A DNA stretch of 64,000 nt from Sphingomonas phyllosphaerae FA2. GTDB taxonomy: Bacteria; Pseudomonadota; Alphaproteobacteria; Sphingomonadales; Sphingomonadaceae. The DNA lies in the NCBI RefSeq assembly GCF_000427645.1, contig NZ_KE386571.1, positions 806,001 to 870,000 on the forward strand, read 5' to 3'. Below are positions 56,057 to 64,000 of this stretch, one piece after another; within the stretch, counting starts at the first letter, position 1, and each line of letters begins with the position of its first letter. The translations under genes were made by a program, and so were the position numbers. Below the pieces are notes generated by a model that was not told the DNA's origin, searched no databases, and saw nothing but the letters and a program-made list of their open reading frames with translations.

Positions 56057-56484
56057 TCCGCGTGATCGTCTCGCGCGACGCGATCGACATCGCCGATGAA
56101 TTCACGCAGCTGGAGCAGGGCGGGGCGGTGGCGACGTTTACCGGGCTGGTGCGGGCCGACGACGGCGTCGCGACGCTGGAGCTGGAGCATTATCCGGGCG
56201 CCACCGAGGCGGCGCTGACGCGGCTCGCCGAGGAGGCGCGCGCGCGCTGGTCGCTGACCGCGGCGACGATCGTCCACCGGGTCGGGCCGATGGCGCCGGG
56301 CGAGCGGATCGTGTTCGTCGGCACCTGCTCGGCGCATCGTGCGGCGGCGCTGGAGGCGTGCGCGTTCCTGATCGACCGGCTCAAGACCGACGCGCCGTTC
56401 TGGAAGCGCGAGACGGTGGACGGCGCGTCGCGCTGGGTGGAAGCGCGCGCCACCGACGATCATGCGGCGGCGCGCTGGTCGTAG
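56053..56484 (+). CDS. moaE: molybdopterin synthase catalytic subunit
   Basis: A 143-aa catalytic partner of MoaD. Motifs: GAVATFTGLVRADDGVATLELEHYPG, VHRVGPMAPGERIVFVGTCSAHRAAALEACAFLIDRLKTDAPFWKRE with the active-site Lys region (RLKTDAPFWKRE). The ATG overlaps the moaD stop. No other molybdenum-cofactor genes are in the window. Confidence 0.95.
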   Translation: MIRVIVSRDAIDIADEFTQLEQGGAVATFTGLVRADDGVATLELEHYPGATEAALTRLAEEARARWSLTAATIVHRVGPMAPGERIVFVGTCSAHRAAALEACAFLIDRLKTDAPFWKRETVDGASRWVEARATDDHAAARWS

Positions 56485-57159
56485 TTACTGCGGCAGCTGC
56501 CAGCGGATCCGGTCGGTGAAGGTCCCGGCGACCGGCGTGCCGGCATCGTCGCGCGCCGGGGTGAAGCGCGCGCGGCGCTGATAGAGCCGGCACGTCGCCT
56601 GATCGAGTGAAGCATGGCCGCTGGGAGCGGTGACCGTGCAGGACTCGACCCGCCCGTCGGCGCCGATCCGCATCGAGATGCCGACCACGCCTTCCTCCTC
56701 GGCGCGCAAGGCGGAGGGCGGATAGTCGTCGGTGCTGATCCATTCGTTGCGGTTGCCGCGCGCGAGCACGCCGCTCGCCTTGCTGACCGTCGCGGGTTGG
56801 GCGGGCGGATCGACCGTCACCGTGCCAGTGCCGAAATCGACAGGCGGCATCGGGGGCGTAATGACGACCACAGTGTCGCTGGTGGTGTGGCTGGGAACGA
56901 TTGGCGTGACGGGGGTAAGGGGCGGCATCGTCGTGGTCGGTTGTTGCGGCATCACCTTCTCCTGTTTCGGCGGGGTGATGTCGGGCGGCGGCGGCGTTTC
57001 AATCGGGATGTTGGTGGTGATGAACGGCTTCGACACCGACTGGACGAAGCTGGTCGCCATTCCGCTGATGAAGACATAGCCGATCAAGCCGTGGATCGCG
57101 GCGACGCCCGCGATCGTGGTGAGACGCCGTGAATTGTCGATCCGATTTGCATATGCCAT
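56485..57159 (-). CDS. tonB: energy transducer TonB
   Basis: A 224-aa protein. One N-terminal transmembrane helix (TTIAGVAAIHGLIGYVFISGM) is followed by a Pro-rich periplasmic spacer (ETPPPPDITPPKQEKVMPQQPTTTMPPL) and a C-terminal TonB domain (STDDYPPSALRAEEEGVVGISMRIGADGRVESCTV), including the paired Cys region. ATG 57159 follows GGGAGG by eight bases. exbB and exbD are not adjacent; they may be elsewhere. Confidence 0.93.
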   Translation of the reverse strand: MAYANRIDNSRRLTTIAGVAAIHGLIGYVFISGMATSFVQSVSKPFITTNIPIETPPPPDITPPKQEKVMPQQPTTTMPPLTPVTPIVPSHTTSDTVVVITPPMPPVDFGTGTVTVDPPAQPATVSKASGVLARGNRNEWISTDDYPPSALRAEEEGVVGISMRIGADGRVESCTVTAPSGHASLDQATCRLYQRRARFTPARDDAGTPVAGTFTDRIRWQLPQ

Positions 57160-57286
57160 GCGACCAACCTCCCGACCGGAGGCGCCGCGACGGACACGAT
57201 GCCCGACGAACGACGAGCTCCAGAGCGCGATGCTGCGCCGATTGCGACTGCGCGTCAATCGCGGCGATGGCCCGGTTTGAATGAAG

Positions 57287-57351
57287 GACCGGGATACCGC
57301 TTCCCCTCGCGCGCAGGAAGAAGCGGGGCCCCGGATCAAGTCCGGGGCGAC
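57287..57351. repeat. family A repeat, half copy
   Basis: Only the core (CGCTTCCCC... GAAGAAGCGGGG) and the right arm GGATCAAGTCCGGGGCGAC remain; most of the left arm is missing or diverged. It lies 11 bases from the oxyR stop. Confidence 0.7.
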
Positions 57352-57362
57352 AGATGGAATTT

Positions 57363-58265
57363 CTAGGCCGCGGCCTTCAGCACCTCGCCGAGCAGGTGGA
57401 AGTCGCGCTCGCGCGGGGAGGCACGGCGCCAGACCAGCGCCAGCGTGCGGACCGGTGCGGCGGCATCGAGCGGGCGCGCGACGACCTTGGTATGGTCGAG
57501 GATGCCGGCGTCGAGCGCGATCTTGGGAAGCATCGTGACGCCAAGGCCGTTGTCGACCATCTGCACCATCGTGTGCAGCGAGGTGCCAAGCATCGTCGCC
57601 TCGGCGCGCAATTCGGCACGGTTACAGGCCGCGAGCGCATGTTCCTTGAGGCAATGCCCGTCCTCGAGCAGCAGCAGCCGCGTCTCGTCGATCTCTTCCG
57701 GGCGCACCGCGGCGAGGCCGGCGGGCATCTCGCCCTCGGGGAAGGCGAGGAACAGGCGGTCGTCGAACAGCTTGAGCACCGTCACCTCGCCGCAGGCATA
57801 GGGCAGCGCGAGCAGCACGCAATCGGTGCGGCCGTTGTGGAGCGCCTCGCACGCCGGGCCGCTCGGTTCCTCGCGCAGATAGAGCTTGAGGTCGGGATAG
57901 TCGCGGCGCAGCCGGGGCAGGATCCGGGGCAACAGGAACGGCGCGATCGTCGGGATGACGCTCAGCCGCATCTCGCCCGACAAGGGGCGGCCGGCGGCGC
58001 GGGCGAGATCGCCCAGTTCCTCCGCCTCGCGCAGCACGACACGCGCCTTGGTCGCGATCTGCTCACCCAGCGGCGTGAAGCGCACGACGCGGCGCGTGCG
58101 CTCGACCAAGGTTACGCCGATCAGCGTTTCCAGCTCACGCAGCCCCGCCGACAGGGTCGACTGGGTGACGAAACACGCCTCGGCCGCACGCCCGAAGTGG
58201 CCGTGATCCTTGAGCGCGACAAGATATTGCAACTGCTTGAGCGTCGGCAGGTAGGTTGCGGCCAT
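57363..58265 (-). CDS. oxyR: LysR-type peroxide sensor OxyR
   Basis: A 300-aa regulator. N-terminal winged helix (TLKQLQYLVALKDHGHFGRAAEACFVTQSTLSAGLRELE). The redox Cys pair is present with the right nine-residue spacing (Cys205 in EDGHCLKEHALAACNRAEL, Cys214), the OxyR hallmark. Divergent from ahpC with 152 bases between, so it probably controls that gene and itself. Confidence 0.95.
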   Translation of the reverse strand: MAATYLPTLKQLQYLVALKDHGHFGRAAEACFVTQSTLSAGLRELETLIGVTLVERTRRVVRFTPLGEQIATKARVVLREAEELGDLARAAGRPLSGEMRLSVIPTIAPFLLPRILPRLRRDYPDLKLYLREEPSGPACEALHNGRTDCVLLALPYACGEVTVLKLFDDRLFLAFPEGEMPAGLAAVRPEEIDETRLLLLEDGHCLKEHALAACNRAELRAEATMLGTSLHTMVQMVDNGLGVTMLPKIALDAGILDHTKVVARPLDAAAPVRTLALVWRRASPRERDFHLLGEVLKAAA

Positions 58266-58295
58266 TCATCGTCTCCGTCGATCACCGGGGATGGA

Positions 58296-58313
58296 ATAGA
58301 CGATTTGCTCGAT
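58296..58313. promoter_or_regulatory. possible OxyR binding site
   Basis: ATAGACGATTTGCTCGAT lies in the oxyR-ahpC gap. It is only a partial match to the ATAG-N7-CTAT half-site pattern, so the assignment rests mainly on position. Confidence 0.3.
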
Positions 58314-58417
58314 CACGCGAAGCCCCCTATATCGGCGATGCAACGAGAGGCGGCGCAGCGACGCGGCCCCGGCAGAGAGGATGACTGGAACTCCGCATTC
58401 ACTAACAGGAGCCAGAC

Positions 58418-58963
58418 ATGCTGACCATCGGCGATACCTTCCCCGCCATCACCGTTCCCGTCCAGCAGGGCACCAGCGCGCTCCCGAACGGCGAGACGCT
58501 CGACCTGACCACCGCCTATCCGGGTAAGTGGAAGGTGCTGTTCTACTGGCCGAAGGACTTCACCTTCGTGTGCCCGACCGAGATCGTCGGCTACAGCCAG
58601 ATCAAGGGCGACTTCGAGGACCGCGACGCGGTGCTGATCGGTGCCTCCACCGACACCGCGCACGTTCACCTCGCCTGGCGCAAGTCGGACCCGGATCTGG
58701 CCGCGGCCGACTTCCCGTGGCTGGCGGACAATGGCCGCACGCTGGCCGACGCGCTGGGCATCGTCGACAAGAACGAGCATGTCGCGTTCCGCGCCACGTT
58801 CATCGTCGATCCCGACAACGTCATCCAGGCGGTGCAGGTCAACGGCCTGAACGTCGGGCGTAATCCGGCCGAGACGCTGCGCGTGCTCGACGCGCTGCAG
58901 ACCGACGAACTGTGCCCATGCAACTGGAACAAGGGCGACGACGTCCTGCAGGTTGCGGCCTGA
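58418..58963 (+). CDS. ahpC: peroxiredoxin AhpC (AhpD-coupled type)
   Basis: A 181-aa two-Cys peroxidase. Peroxidatic Cys52 is in KDFTFVCPTEI; resolving Cys 166/168 is in DELCPCNWNKGD. This C-terminus is that of the AhpD-dependent group rather than the AhpF-dependent group, which fits ahpD downstream. ATG 58418 follows AGGAG. It acts in the cytoplasm on H2O2 and organic peroxides, and is probably induced by OxyR. Confidence 0.96.
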   Translation: MLTIGDTFPAITVPVQQGTSALPNGETLDLTTAYPGKWKVLFYWPKDFTFVCPTEIVGYSQIKGDFEDRDAVLIGASTDTAHVHLAWRKSDPDLAAADFPWLADNGRTLADALGIVDKNEHVAFRATFIVDPDNVIQAVQVNGLNVGRNPAETLRVLDALQTDELCPCNWNKGDDVLQVAA

Positions 58964-58970
58964 TTGATCG

Positions 58971-58996
58971 AGAGCGGGGCCAGTTGGTCCCGCTCT
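58971..58996 (+). terminator. hairpin after ahpC
   Basis: AGAGCGGG (58971-58978) pairs with CCCGCTCT (58989-58996), eight bases after the ahpC stop, followed by TCTTCCCC. It lacks a long T-run, so it may only attenuate transcription into ahpD. Confidence 0.65.
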
Positions 58997-59024
58997 CTTC
59001 CCCCCTGAAATCTGTCGCCCGCCC

Positions 59025-59100
59025 GTCATTGCGAGCGCAGCGAAGCAATCCAGAGCCCAGCGCGTGACGCTCTGGATTGCTTCGCTGCGCTCGCAATGAC
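59025..59100. repeat. dispersed palindromic repeat, family B, copy 4 (variant core)
   Basis: A 76-base palindrome with the same outer arms (GTCATTGCGAGCGCAGCGAA and mirror) but an exchanged centre (CAGAGCCCAGCGCGTGACGCTCTG). It sits between ahpC and ahpD. Confidence 0.9.
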
Positions 59101-59132
59101 GGGCTGTGGCGTCGTATGTCTGGAGACTCGAT

Positions 59133-59654
59133 ATGGCTCTTAAGGAATTCGCGGGCGCGTTGCCCGATTTCGCCAAGGACATTCGCCTCAACGTCGGCTC
59201 GCTGCTGAACGAGACGGTGCTCAACGACCAGCGCAAGTATGGCACGTTGCTCGCCTGTGCGCATGGCTCGGGCTACAAGCCGCTGGTCGAGGCGACCGAG
59301 GCCGAGGTCGAGGGCAAGCTGACCCCGGAGGCGGCGACTGCGGCGCGCGCGGCGGCGGCGGTGATGGCGATGAACAACGTCTATTATCGCTTCACGCACC
59401 TCGCCAGCAACGAGGAATATGCCCGGATGCCGGCGAAGCTGCGCATGAACGTCATCGGCGCCCCGGGGATCGACAAGGTCGATTTCGAGCTGTTCAGCCT
59501 CGCGGTTAGCGCGATGAACGGCTGCGGCATGTGCATCGACAGCCATGAGCAGGTGCTCAAGAAGGCGGGCGTCACCGCCGAGGTGATCCAGACCGCCGCG
59601 CGCATCGCCTCGGTGATGAAGGCGGTTGCGACGGTGCACGCGATTAGCGCGTAA
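59133..59654 (+). CDS. ahpD: alkyl hydroperoxidase AhpD
   Basis: A 173-aa reductant for AhpC. The catalytic site is MNGCGMCIDSHE (Cys131, Cys134, His138), with the upstream acidic residues typical of AhpD. ATG 59133 is preferred over a frame to 59106. It usually transfers electrons from lipoamide-type partners to AhpC. It lies 170 bases after ahpC, beyond a hairpin and a family-B repeat. Confidence 0.95.
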   Translation: MALKEFAGALPDFAKDIRLNVGSLLNETVLNDQRKYGTLLACAHGSGYKPLVEATEAEVEGKLTPEAATAARAAAAVMAMNNVYYRFTHLASNEEYARMPAKLRMNVIGAPGIDKVDFELFSLAVSAMNGCGMCIDSHEQVLKKAGVTAEVIQTAARIASVMKAVATVHAISA

Positions 59655-59661
59655 TCAGCTC

Positions 59662-59755
59662 CGTCATTCCCGCGTAGGCGGGAATCCAGACGCGAAGGCT
59701 CTCGTGATAGCCGCGAGTTCAGAGGTTCTGGATTCCCGCCTGCGCGGGAATGACG
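59662..59755. repeat. dispersed palindromic repeat, family C, copy 5
   Basis: Left CGTCATTCCCGCGTAGGCGG, right CCCGCCTGCGCGGGAATGACG. It fills the gap between the convergent ahpD and TauE genes. Confidence 0.9.
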
Positions 59756-59762
59756 GTGGGGC

Positions 59763-60533
59763 CTACATCAACACTGCGCGAATGAATCCGTAGGTGCTGG
59801 TGATCGTCAGGACGGTGCCGACCATCACCAGCATCACCTTCATCGGGATGCGCTTGGCGAAGAACGCGCCGAGGGGCGCGGCGAGGACGCCGCCGATCAG
59901 CAAGCCGACCGTCGCGGTCGCAAAGTCCTTGATGCCGAGATGGTAGATGAAGGTCGCCGAGACGACCGCGGTGAGGAAGAACTCGACCGCGCTGACCGTG
60001 CCGACGACCTTGCGCGGCTCGACGCCCTGTACCAGCAGGTTCGAGGTGACGATCGGCCCCCAGCCGCCGCCGCCCGCCGCGTCCATGAAGCCGCCGAGCA
60101 GCCCGAGCGGTTCGACCACCTTCGGCTTGCTGACCTTGGGCGGGAACATCAGCCCGCGCACCAGCAGATAGATGCCGATGATGACGAGATAGGCGAGCAC
60201 GAACGGTTTCACGACCGCGCCGTCGATATTGGTCAGCAGATAGGCGCCGGCGACGCCGCCGATCACGCCCGGGACGAGCAACCGGAGAAACAATCCCTTG
60301 TCGATGTTGCCGGTGATCGCATGGCTGATCCCCGAGATGGCGGTGGTGAAGGTCTCGACGATATGGACGTTCGCGGAGGCACGCGCCGGCGGCAGCCCGA
60401 TCACCGCGACGAGCAGGGTGTTGCAGATGACGCCGAACGCCATGCCGAGCGCGCCGTCGACGAGCTGCGCACCGAATCCGACGGCGATGAAGGGCAATAA
60501 GGCAGCAAAATCGAGGTTCGTCAGCGCGTCCAT
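59763..60533 (-). CDS. TauE/SafE family sulfite or small-anion exporter
   Basis: A 256-aa inner-membrane protein with about eight hydrophobic segments and the family pattern DGALGMAFGVICNTLLVAVIGLPPARASANVHIVETFTTAISGISHA, then GGFMDAAGGGGWGPIVTSNLLVQG. It is divergent from cysE, which hints at a sulfur role, but TauE/SafE substrates vary. ATG 60533. Confidence 0.9.
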   Translation of the reverse strand: MDALTNLDFAALLPFIAVGFGAQLVDGALGMAFGVICNTLLVAVIGLPPARASANVHIVETFTTAISGISHAITGNIDKGLFLRLLVPGVIGGVAGAYLLTNIDGAVVKPFVLAYLVIIGIYLLVRGLMFPPKVSKPKVVEPLGLLGGFMDAAGGGGWGPIVTSNLLVQGVEPRKVVGTVSAVEFFLTAVVSATFIYHLGIKDFATATVGLLIGGVLAAPLGAFFAKRIPMKVMLVMVGTVLTITSTYGFIRAVLM

Positions 60534-60577
60534 CCGGTCTCCTCATCGCGATCGGATGATCGCTCGCCCTTTTCATC

Positions 60578-60594
60578 GGTCATATCCCATGACC
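60578..60594. promoter_or_regulatory. inverted repeat between divergent TauE and cysE genes
   Basis: GGTCAT-ATCCC-ATGACC, perfect 6-base arms with a 5-base spacer. It lies 45 bases before the TauE start codon and 96 before cysE, so it could be an operator for one or both. Confidence 0.4.
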
Positions 60595-60689
60595 TGGATA
60601 GGAAAATACGGTTTGTCGATCGATAGCGCTGCTTATGGAAACGGCCGCCGTCACGCTCTATCTTGCGGCGAAGACAAAAGGGGACGCGG

Positions 60690-61385
60690 ATGTCGCGACT
60701 GACCAACTATCTAGATTCGATCCGCGCGCGTGACCCCGCGCCGCATTCGCGTCTGGAAGTGCTGACCTATCCCGGTGTGTGGGCGCTGGCGTGGCATCGC
60801 GTCGCCAACCGGCTGTATCGCGCCGGTTTCTATTTGCCGGCGCGGATCGTGAATCACTTCTCGCGCGCGCTGACCGCGATCGACATCCACCCCGGCGCGA
60901 CGATCGGGCGCAATTTCTTCATCGACCACGGTTTCGTCGTGATCGGTGAGACCGCGGAGATCGGCGACGACGTCACCATCTATCAATGCGTGACGCTGGG
61001 CGGCACCAGCCCCGACAATGGCGTCGCGGGCAAGCGGCATCCGACGATTTCGGATGGCGCGATCATTGGATCGGGTGCGCAGGTTCTCGGGCCGATCACG
61101 GTAGGGCCGCGCGCGCGCGTCGGTGCCAATGCAGTGGTGACGCGCGACGTGCCGGCGGGCGCGGTGATGGTGGGCATCCCGGCGCGTCCGACGATGGTCG
61201 AGGGCGGCGCCGCGCCCGAGCCGCCGCGCTTCGTTCCCTATGGCACGCCGTGTCGCGAGATGTTCGATCCCGCGACGCAGCGGGTCGAGTCGCTCCGGTG
61301 CGAGCTGGAAGCGATGAAGAAGCGGCTGGACGCGTTGATCGAAGAGCAGGAACGCGCCACCGGGCAGGAGCGTGACCGCGCCTGA
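60690..61385 (+). CDS. cysE: serine O-acetyltransferase (EpsC/CysE type)
   Basis: A 231-aa cytoplasmic enzyme that acetylates serine, the first step of cysteine synthesis. N-terminal helical part ([40 protein letters not shown]) and left-handed beta-helix with [41 protein letters not shown] (catalytic His in IDHG). Start MSRLTNYLD at 60690. It shares one base with the next gene (TGATG). Confidence 0.95.
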   Translation: MSRLTNYLDSIRARDPAPHSRLEVLTYPGVWALAWHRVANRLYRAGFYLPARIVNHFSRALTAIDIHPGATIGRNFFIDHGFVVIGETAEIGDDVTIYQCVTLGGTSPDNGVAGKRHPTISDGAIIGSGAQVLGPITVGPRARVGANAVVTRDVPAGAVMVGIPARPTMVEGGAAPEPPRFVPYGTPCREMFDPATQRVESLRCELEAMKKRLDALIEEQERATGQERDRA

Positions 61386-61729
61386 TGGGGATCGTCACGC
61401 CCTTCCCGGCCGGTGCGGGCCAACCGCGACAGGTCGCCTTCGATCGTGCCGAACTGATGCGGATCCTCGACCTGTATGGCCGGATGGTCGCGGCCGGGCA
61501 TTGGCGCGACTATGCGATCGATCTGGGGCGCGAGGCGGCGGTATTCTCGGCATTTCGCCGTGCGACCGAGCGGCCCGAATTCCGGGTCGAGAAGCGACCG
61601 GCCTTGCGCAACCGGCAGGGCATGTGGGCGCTGGTCGGCGAGGCGGGGCAGGTGGTGCGGCGCGGGCATGAGCTTGGGCCGGTGCTCGCGCCGGTCGAGC
61701 GGCGGCTGATGAAGCTGGTCGAGGAATAA
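61385..61729 (+). CDS. DUF2794 family protein
   Basis: A 114-aa soluble protein: FDRAELMRILDLYGRMVAAGHWRDYAIDLGREAAVFSAFRRATERPEFRVEKRP, the DUF2794 pattern found in alphaproteobacteria. Translation is coupled to cysE. Function unknown. Confidence 0.9.
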   Translation: MGIVTPFPAGAGQPRQVAFDRAELMRILDLYGRMVAAGHWRDYAIDLGREAAVFSAFRRATERPEFRVEKRPALRNRQGMWALVGEAGQVVRRGHELGPVLAPVERRLMKLVEE

Positions 61730-61744
61730 GCGCGCCGCGGCCGA

Positions 61745-62770
61745 TCACCCCGCCATCTGTACCGGCGGCAGCCGCTCGCCCCACCGCCCCAGTTGCGCGA
61801 CGACGCGCGCGCGGATCGGCTGCCAAAATGCCGACAGCGACAATAGCGCCGACCCGATCACCAGCGAGGTGAACGCCAGCGACAATTCGGTGGAGCCGGC
61901 GGTGCGGATCAGCACCGACATCGCATAGAGGACGTAGACGAGGCTGGAGACCAGCAACGCGCGCCGATCGACCACCAGCGCGACCAGCGCGAAGGCGACG
62001 TAGAGCAGCAGCACCACCACCGCCTTGCCCAGCCCCATGTCGCCTTCGAACACGCCCATCATCTGGAACGTCGAGTGCGCGATCATCGGGGCGGCGACCA
62101 GATGCAGCCAGAAGGCGACGTCGGCGCGGCGCGTCTGGCGCGCACGATCCGACAGGTCCCAGCGCATCGCATAGGCGAATACCGCGACGCCGCCGACGAA
62201 CAGCAGCGGCCACGCCAGCCGCAGCGATTCGGGCAGGATCGTCAACAACAGGCTGACCACCAGCCCGACCGCCGCCGCGGCGCCGGCCGCCGGGGTGATC
62301 GGCACCATGAAACGGCGCCAGTGCAGCCATGCGCCGACTGCTGCGACGATGGCGGCGGCCGCGCCGATCGCCGCTGCCTGTCGGTCGCTGGGGTTTTCGA
62401 CCACCGAGAAGCCGAGCGCGACGACGATCGCCGCCAGTCCGCCCACGAACGCCAGCAACAGCACGATGCTGGGCAGCGCCATGCGCCGCTTCGCGGTGAA
62501 ATAGGTCGCCAGCAGCCACGCCACGCCCGCCACCGCGACGCCGCCGGCCGCGGCGTGCACATTGCCGGCAATGTTGCCGACCGCGACCAGCAGCAGCGCG
62601 ATCGCGATCGTGACGAAAATGTCGTTGAAGCCGGTCAGGAAGCGGAAATGCTCCTCATCGACCGCCGGGGTCGCGCGGAGCGCGGCGACATGGTTGCGAA
62701 AGTCGTTGGCGATCTGGGCGGGCATCACCCCGGCCGCGACCGCCTGATCGATATCGCTCTCGCTGTACAT
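61745..62770 (-). CDS. polytopic membrane protein, unknown (DUF2157/DUF4401-like layout)
   Basis: A 341-aa protein with a soluble N-terminus (MYSESDIDQAVAAGVMPAQIANDFRNHVAALR) and about ten hydrophobic helices. The start ATG 62770 has GGGGGAG five bases upstream; an in-frame GTG is two codons earlier. The N-terminus with a helical motif followed by many helices resembles DUF2157/DUF4401 proteins, but I am not certain of the family. Function unknown. Confidence 0.75.
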   Translation of the reverse strand: MYSESDIDQAVAAGVMPAQIANDFRNHVAALRATPAVDEEHFRFLTGFNDIFVTIAIALLLVAVGNIAGNVHAAAGGVAVAGVAWLLATYFTAKRRMALPSIVLLLAFVGGLAAIVVALGFSVVENPSDRQAAAIGAAAAIVAAVGAWLHWRRFMVPITPAAGAAAAVGLVVSLLLTILPESLRLAWPLLFVGGVAVFAYAMRWDLSDRARQTRRADVAFWLHLVAAPMIAHSTFQMMGVFEGDMGLGKAVVVLLLYVAFALVALVVDRRALLVSSLVYVLYAMSVLIRTAGSTELSLAFTSLVIGSALLSLSAFWQPIRARVVAQLGRWGERLPPVQMAG

Positions 62771-62818
62771 CGTCACTCCCCCCGAACCGTCGCAGGGTAT
62801 CGCGCGATCGCGGGCCGC

Positions 62819-63718
62819 TCAACCGCCTTGCAAGGTCCGGGCGATCGCCATCGCCTGCTCCGCGCCCGAGGACGGTACAATTTCGCCGGTGCGATCGGCG
62901 ATCGCCGCCCAGGCGCACGCGACGCCTTCGGGCGAAAGATCCTCGCCGGCCAGCGCGACGCCGGGGGTCAGCGTGATGTAGCTGGCCTGGACGACCCCGG
63001 CGCCGGCGCCGACGATCTGGCCGGAGGGCGCGTCTTCGCTGACCAGATACAAGGCCGCGGGAGCGACCTTTTCGGGGGCGAAGGCGGCGAAGGCAGCCTC
63101 GGGGAACAGGCCCTCGGTCATGCGCGTGCCGGCGGTCGGCGCGATCGTATTGACGCGAATGTCGTTCTTCGCGCCTTCCAGATGCAGCGTGCGCGCCAGC
63201 CCCGCGATGCCGAGCTTGGCGGCGCCGTAATTGGCCTGTCCGAAATTGCCGAACAGCCCGGAGGACGAGGAGGTCATCAGCACGCGGCCGTAATTCTGCG
63301 CGCGGAACGTGTCCCAGCATGCCTTGGTGGCGTAGGCGCTGCCGAGCAGGTGGACCTGCACCACGAAGGCGAAGTCCGCCGGGTCCATCTTGGCGAAGGT
63401 CTTGTCGCGCAGTACGCCAGCGTTGTTGATGAGGATATGGACGCCGCCCCATGCCTCAGTCGCGCGGGCGACCATGTCGACCATCTGGTCGTAATCGGCG
63501 ACGTTGCCGCCGTTCGCCATCGCCGTACCGCCGGCGGCGTGGATTTCCTCGACGACCGCCAGTGCGGCGTCGGAGGCGCCCTGACCCCTGCGATCGCCAC
63601 CAAGATCGTTGACGACGACGCGCGCGCCGCGCCGGGCGAGTTCGAGCGCATAGTGCCGGCCAAGGCCGCCACCCGCACCGGTGACGATGGCGACGCGATC
63701 GTCGAAACGGATCGACAT
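62819..63718 (-). CDS. SDR family oxidoreductase
   Basis: A 299-aa short-chain dehydrogenase. Cofactor motif VTGAGGGLGRHYALELARRG, NNAG, catalytic Ser in MTSSSSGLFGNFGQANYGAAK (Tyr and Lys of YxxxK), and a C-terminal part of about 60 residues beyond the core. The longer form with FGNFGQANYGAAK resembles the dehydrogenase part of peroxisomal multifunctional enzyme 2 (hydroxyacyl-CoA dehydrogenases) and is usual for acyl-CoA metabolism genes. Substrate unknown. Confidence 0.92.
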   Translation of the reverse strand: MSIRFDDRVAIVTGAGGGLGRHYALELARRGARVVVNDLGGDRRGQGASDAALAVVEEIHAAGGTAMANGGNVADYDQMVDMVARATEAWGGVHILINNAGVLRDKTFAKMDPADFAFVVQVHLLGSAYATKACWDTFRAQNYGRVLMTSSSSGLFGNFGQANYGAAKLGIAGLARTLHLEGAKNDIRVNTIAPTAGTRMTEGLFPEAAFAAFAPEKVAPAALYLVSEDAPSGQIVGAGAGVVQASYITLTPGVALAGEDLSPEGVACAWAAIADRTGEIVPSSGAEQAMAIARTLQGG

Positions 63719-63804
63719 GGAAAAGGCGCTCCCTCCTGAACGGATGAAGCGCCCTCCATACCTAGTCTTCGAACGGGCGCAATGCCCGTCCGAATGCTAC
63801 CGGC

Positions 63805-64000
63805 TTAGCGACGGCGGCGCGTCGCCTTGCGCGCGTCGCTGGCCTGCATGCAGCCGTCATACTGACCCTTTTTGCAGATCGGGTAGCTTTCCTTGGCGGC
63901 GGGCGCCGGGAATGCCTGCGACGGCGAGGGAGCCGGCTGGAAGCGGACGGTGGCGCCCGGTTGCGGAGTGCCCGACACCGCCGGCTGCGACGGCTGGTAA
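63805..64000 (-). CDS. C-terminal end of an exported Pro-rich protein, partial
   Basis: The last 65 codons of a minus-strand gene that begins beyond the window. The visible part is rich in Pro, Ala, Gln and Ser, then has KESYPICKKGQYDGCMQASDARK and ends in four Arg. The two Cys could form a disulfide in the periplasm. No family recognised, and the gene may extend far beyond the right edge. Confidence 0.6.
   Translation of the reverse strand, partial: YQPSQPAVSGTPQPGATVRFQPAPSPSQAFPAPAAKESYPICKKGQYDGCMQASDARKATRRRR

Overview
This is a GC-rich (high third-codon GC), gene-dense chromosomal segment of an alphaproteobacterium, almost certainly a Sphingomonas-type member of the Sphingomonadales. 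The evidence is an Oar-like TonB-dependent receptor, DUF2794, DUF1465 and YdcH (DUF465) proteins, the moaDE/pgsA order, an oxyR-ahpC-ahpD block, a periplasmic GH2 beta-galactosidase, a non-phosphorylated deoxysugar pathway, and dispersed palindromic intergenic elements of a kind common in this group. I saw no rRNA, tRNA, CRISPR array, transposase, phage or conjugation gene, so the window reads as core chromosome with small accessory islets.

Layout. 1-5.8 kb: ABC-F ATPase (cut by the left edge), AI-2E-family permease, tRNA hydroxylase TrhO, and a LytS/LytTR-type two-component pair. 5.9-11.6 kb: Oar-like TonB-dependent receptor with a strong terminator, then a NatAB-like ABC-2 exporter. 12-17.2 kb: an NdvA-like ABC exporter and a PrsDE-like type I secretion pair. 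17.4-19.7 kb: DUF3649 / PepSY-membrane / DUF3325 iron-uptake operon behind a Fur-box-like promoter. 20-28 kb: K+/H+ antiporter, lipoprotein and EI24 protein, adenosine-kinase-like sugar kinase, HrpB helicase, PCuAC copper chaperone, metallopeptidase-like protein and thioesterase. 28-33.3 kb: glutathione reductase, VapBC toxin-antitoxin with a perfect operator hairpin, glucose-6-phosphate isomerase, lepB-rnc. 33.4-40.5 kb: outer-membrane barrel, HNH nuclease, DUF454, lacZ divergent from a sugar:H+ symporter, and a Fur-box-linked small Cys protein. 40.5-45.8 kb: an IclR regulator divergent from a five-gene L-fucose/L-rhamnose-type operon. 46-58 kb: Na+/H+ antiporter, thiolase, prepilin peptidase, YdcH pair, DUF1465, nitronate monooxygenase, gamma-carbonic anhydrase, LplT-like MFS, pgsA, moaDE, tonB. 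57-64 kb: oxyR/ahpC/ahpD, TauE, cysE-DUF2794, membrane protein, SDR, and the tail of an exported protein.

How the genes work together. The clearest pathway is the 41.4-45.8 kb operon. An aldo-keto reductase fused to a UxaA-type SAF domain, a UxaA large-chain dehydratase, an SDR, an FAH-family hydrolase and a RhaM-type mutarotase would take a 6-deoxyhexose through its aldonate and the 2,4-diketo-3-deoxy acid to pyruvate and lactate. The lactonase and permease of such a pathway are not in the window. A FadR-type inverted repeat (TNGT-N3-ACNA) lies both before this operon and between lacZ and the sugar porter, so one carbohydrate regulator may link them. Peroxide defence (oxyR, ahpC, ahpD, gor) and iron supply (two Fur-like sites, tonB, TonB-dependent receptor) are the other coherent themes.

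The most unusual things I see are the AKR-SAF fusion, the full palindrome that hides the vapB ribosome-binding site, two matching Fur-like sites, and at least five families of intergenic palindromic repeats. One of these repeats, after a hairpin, separates ahpC from ahpD.
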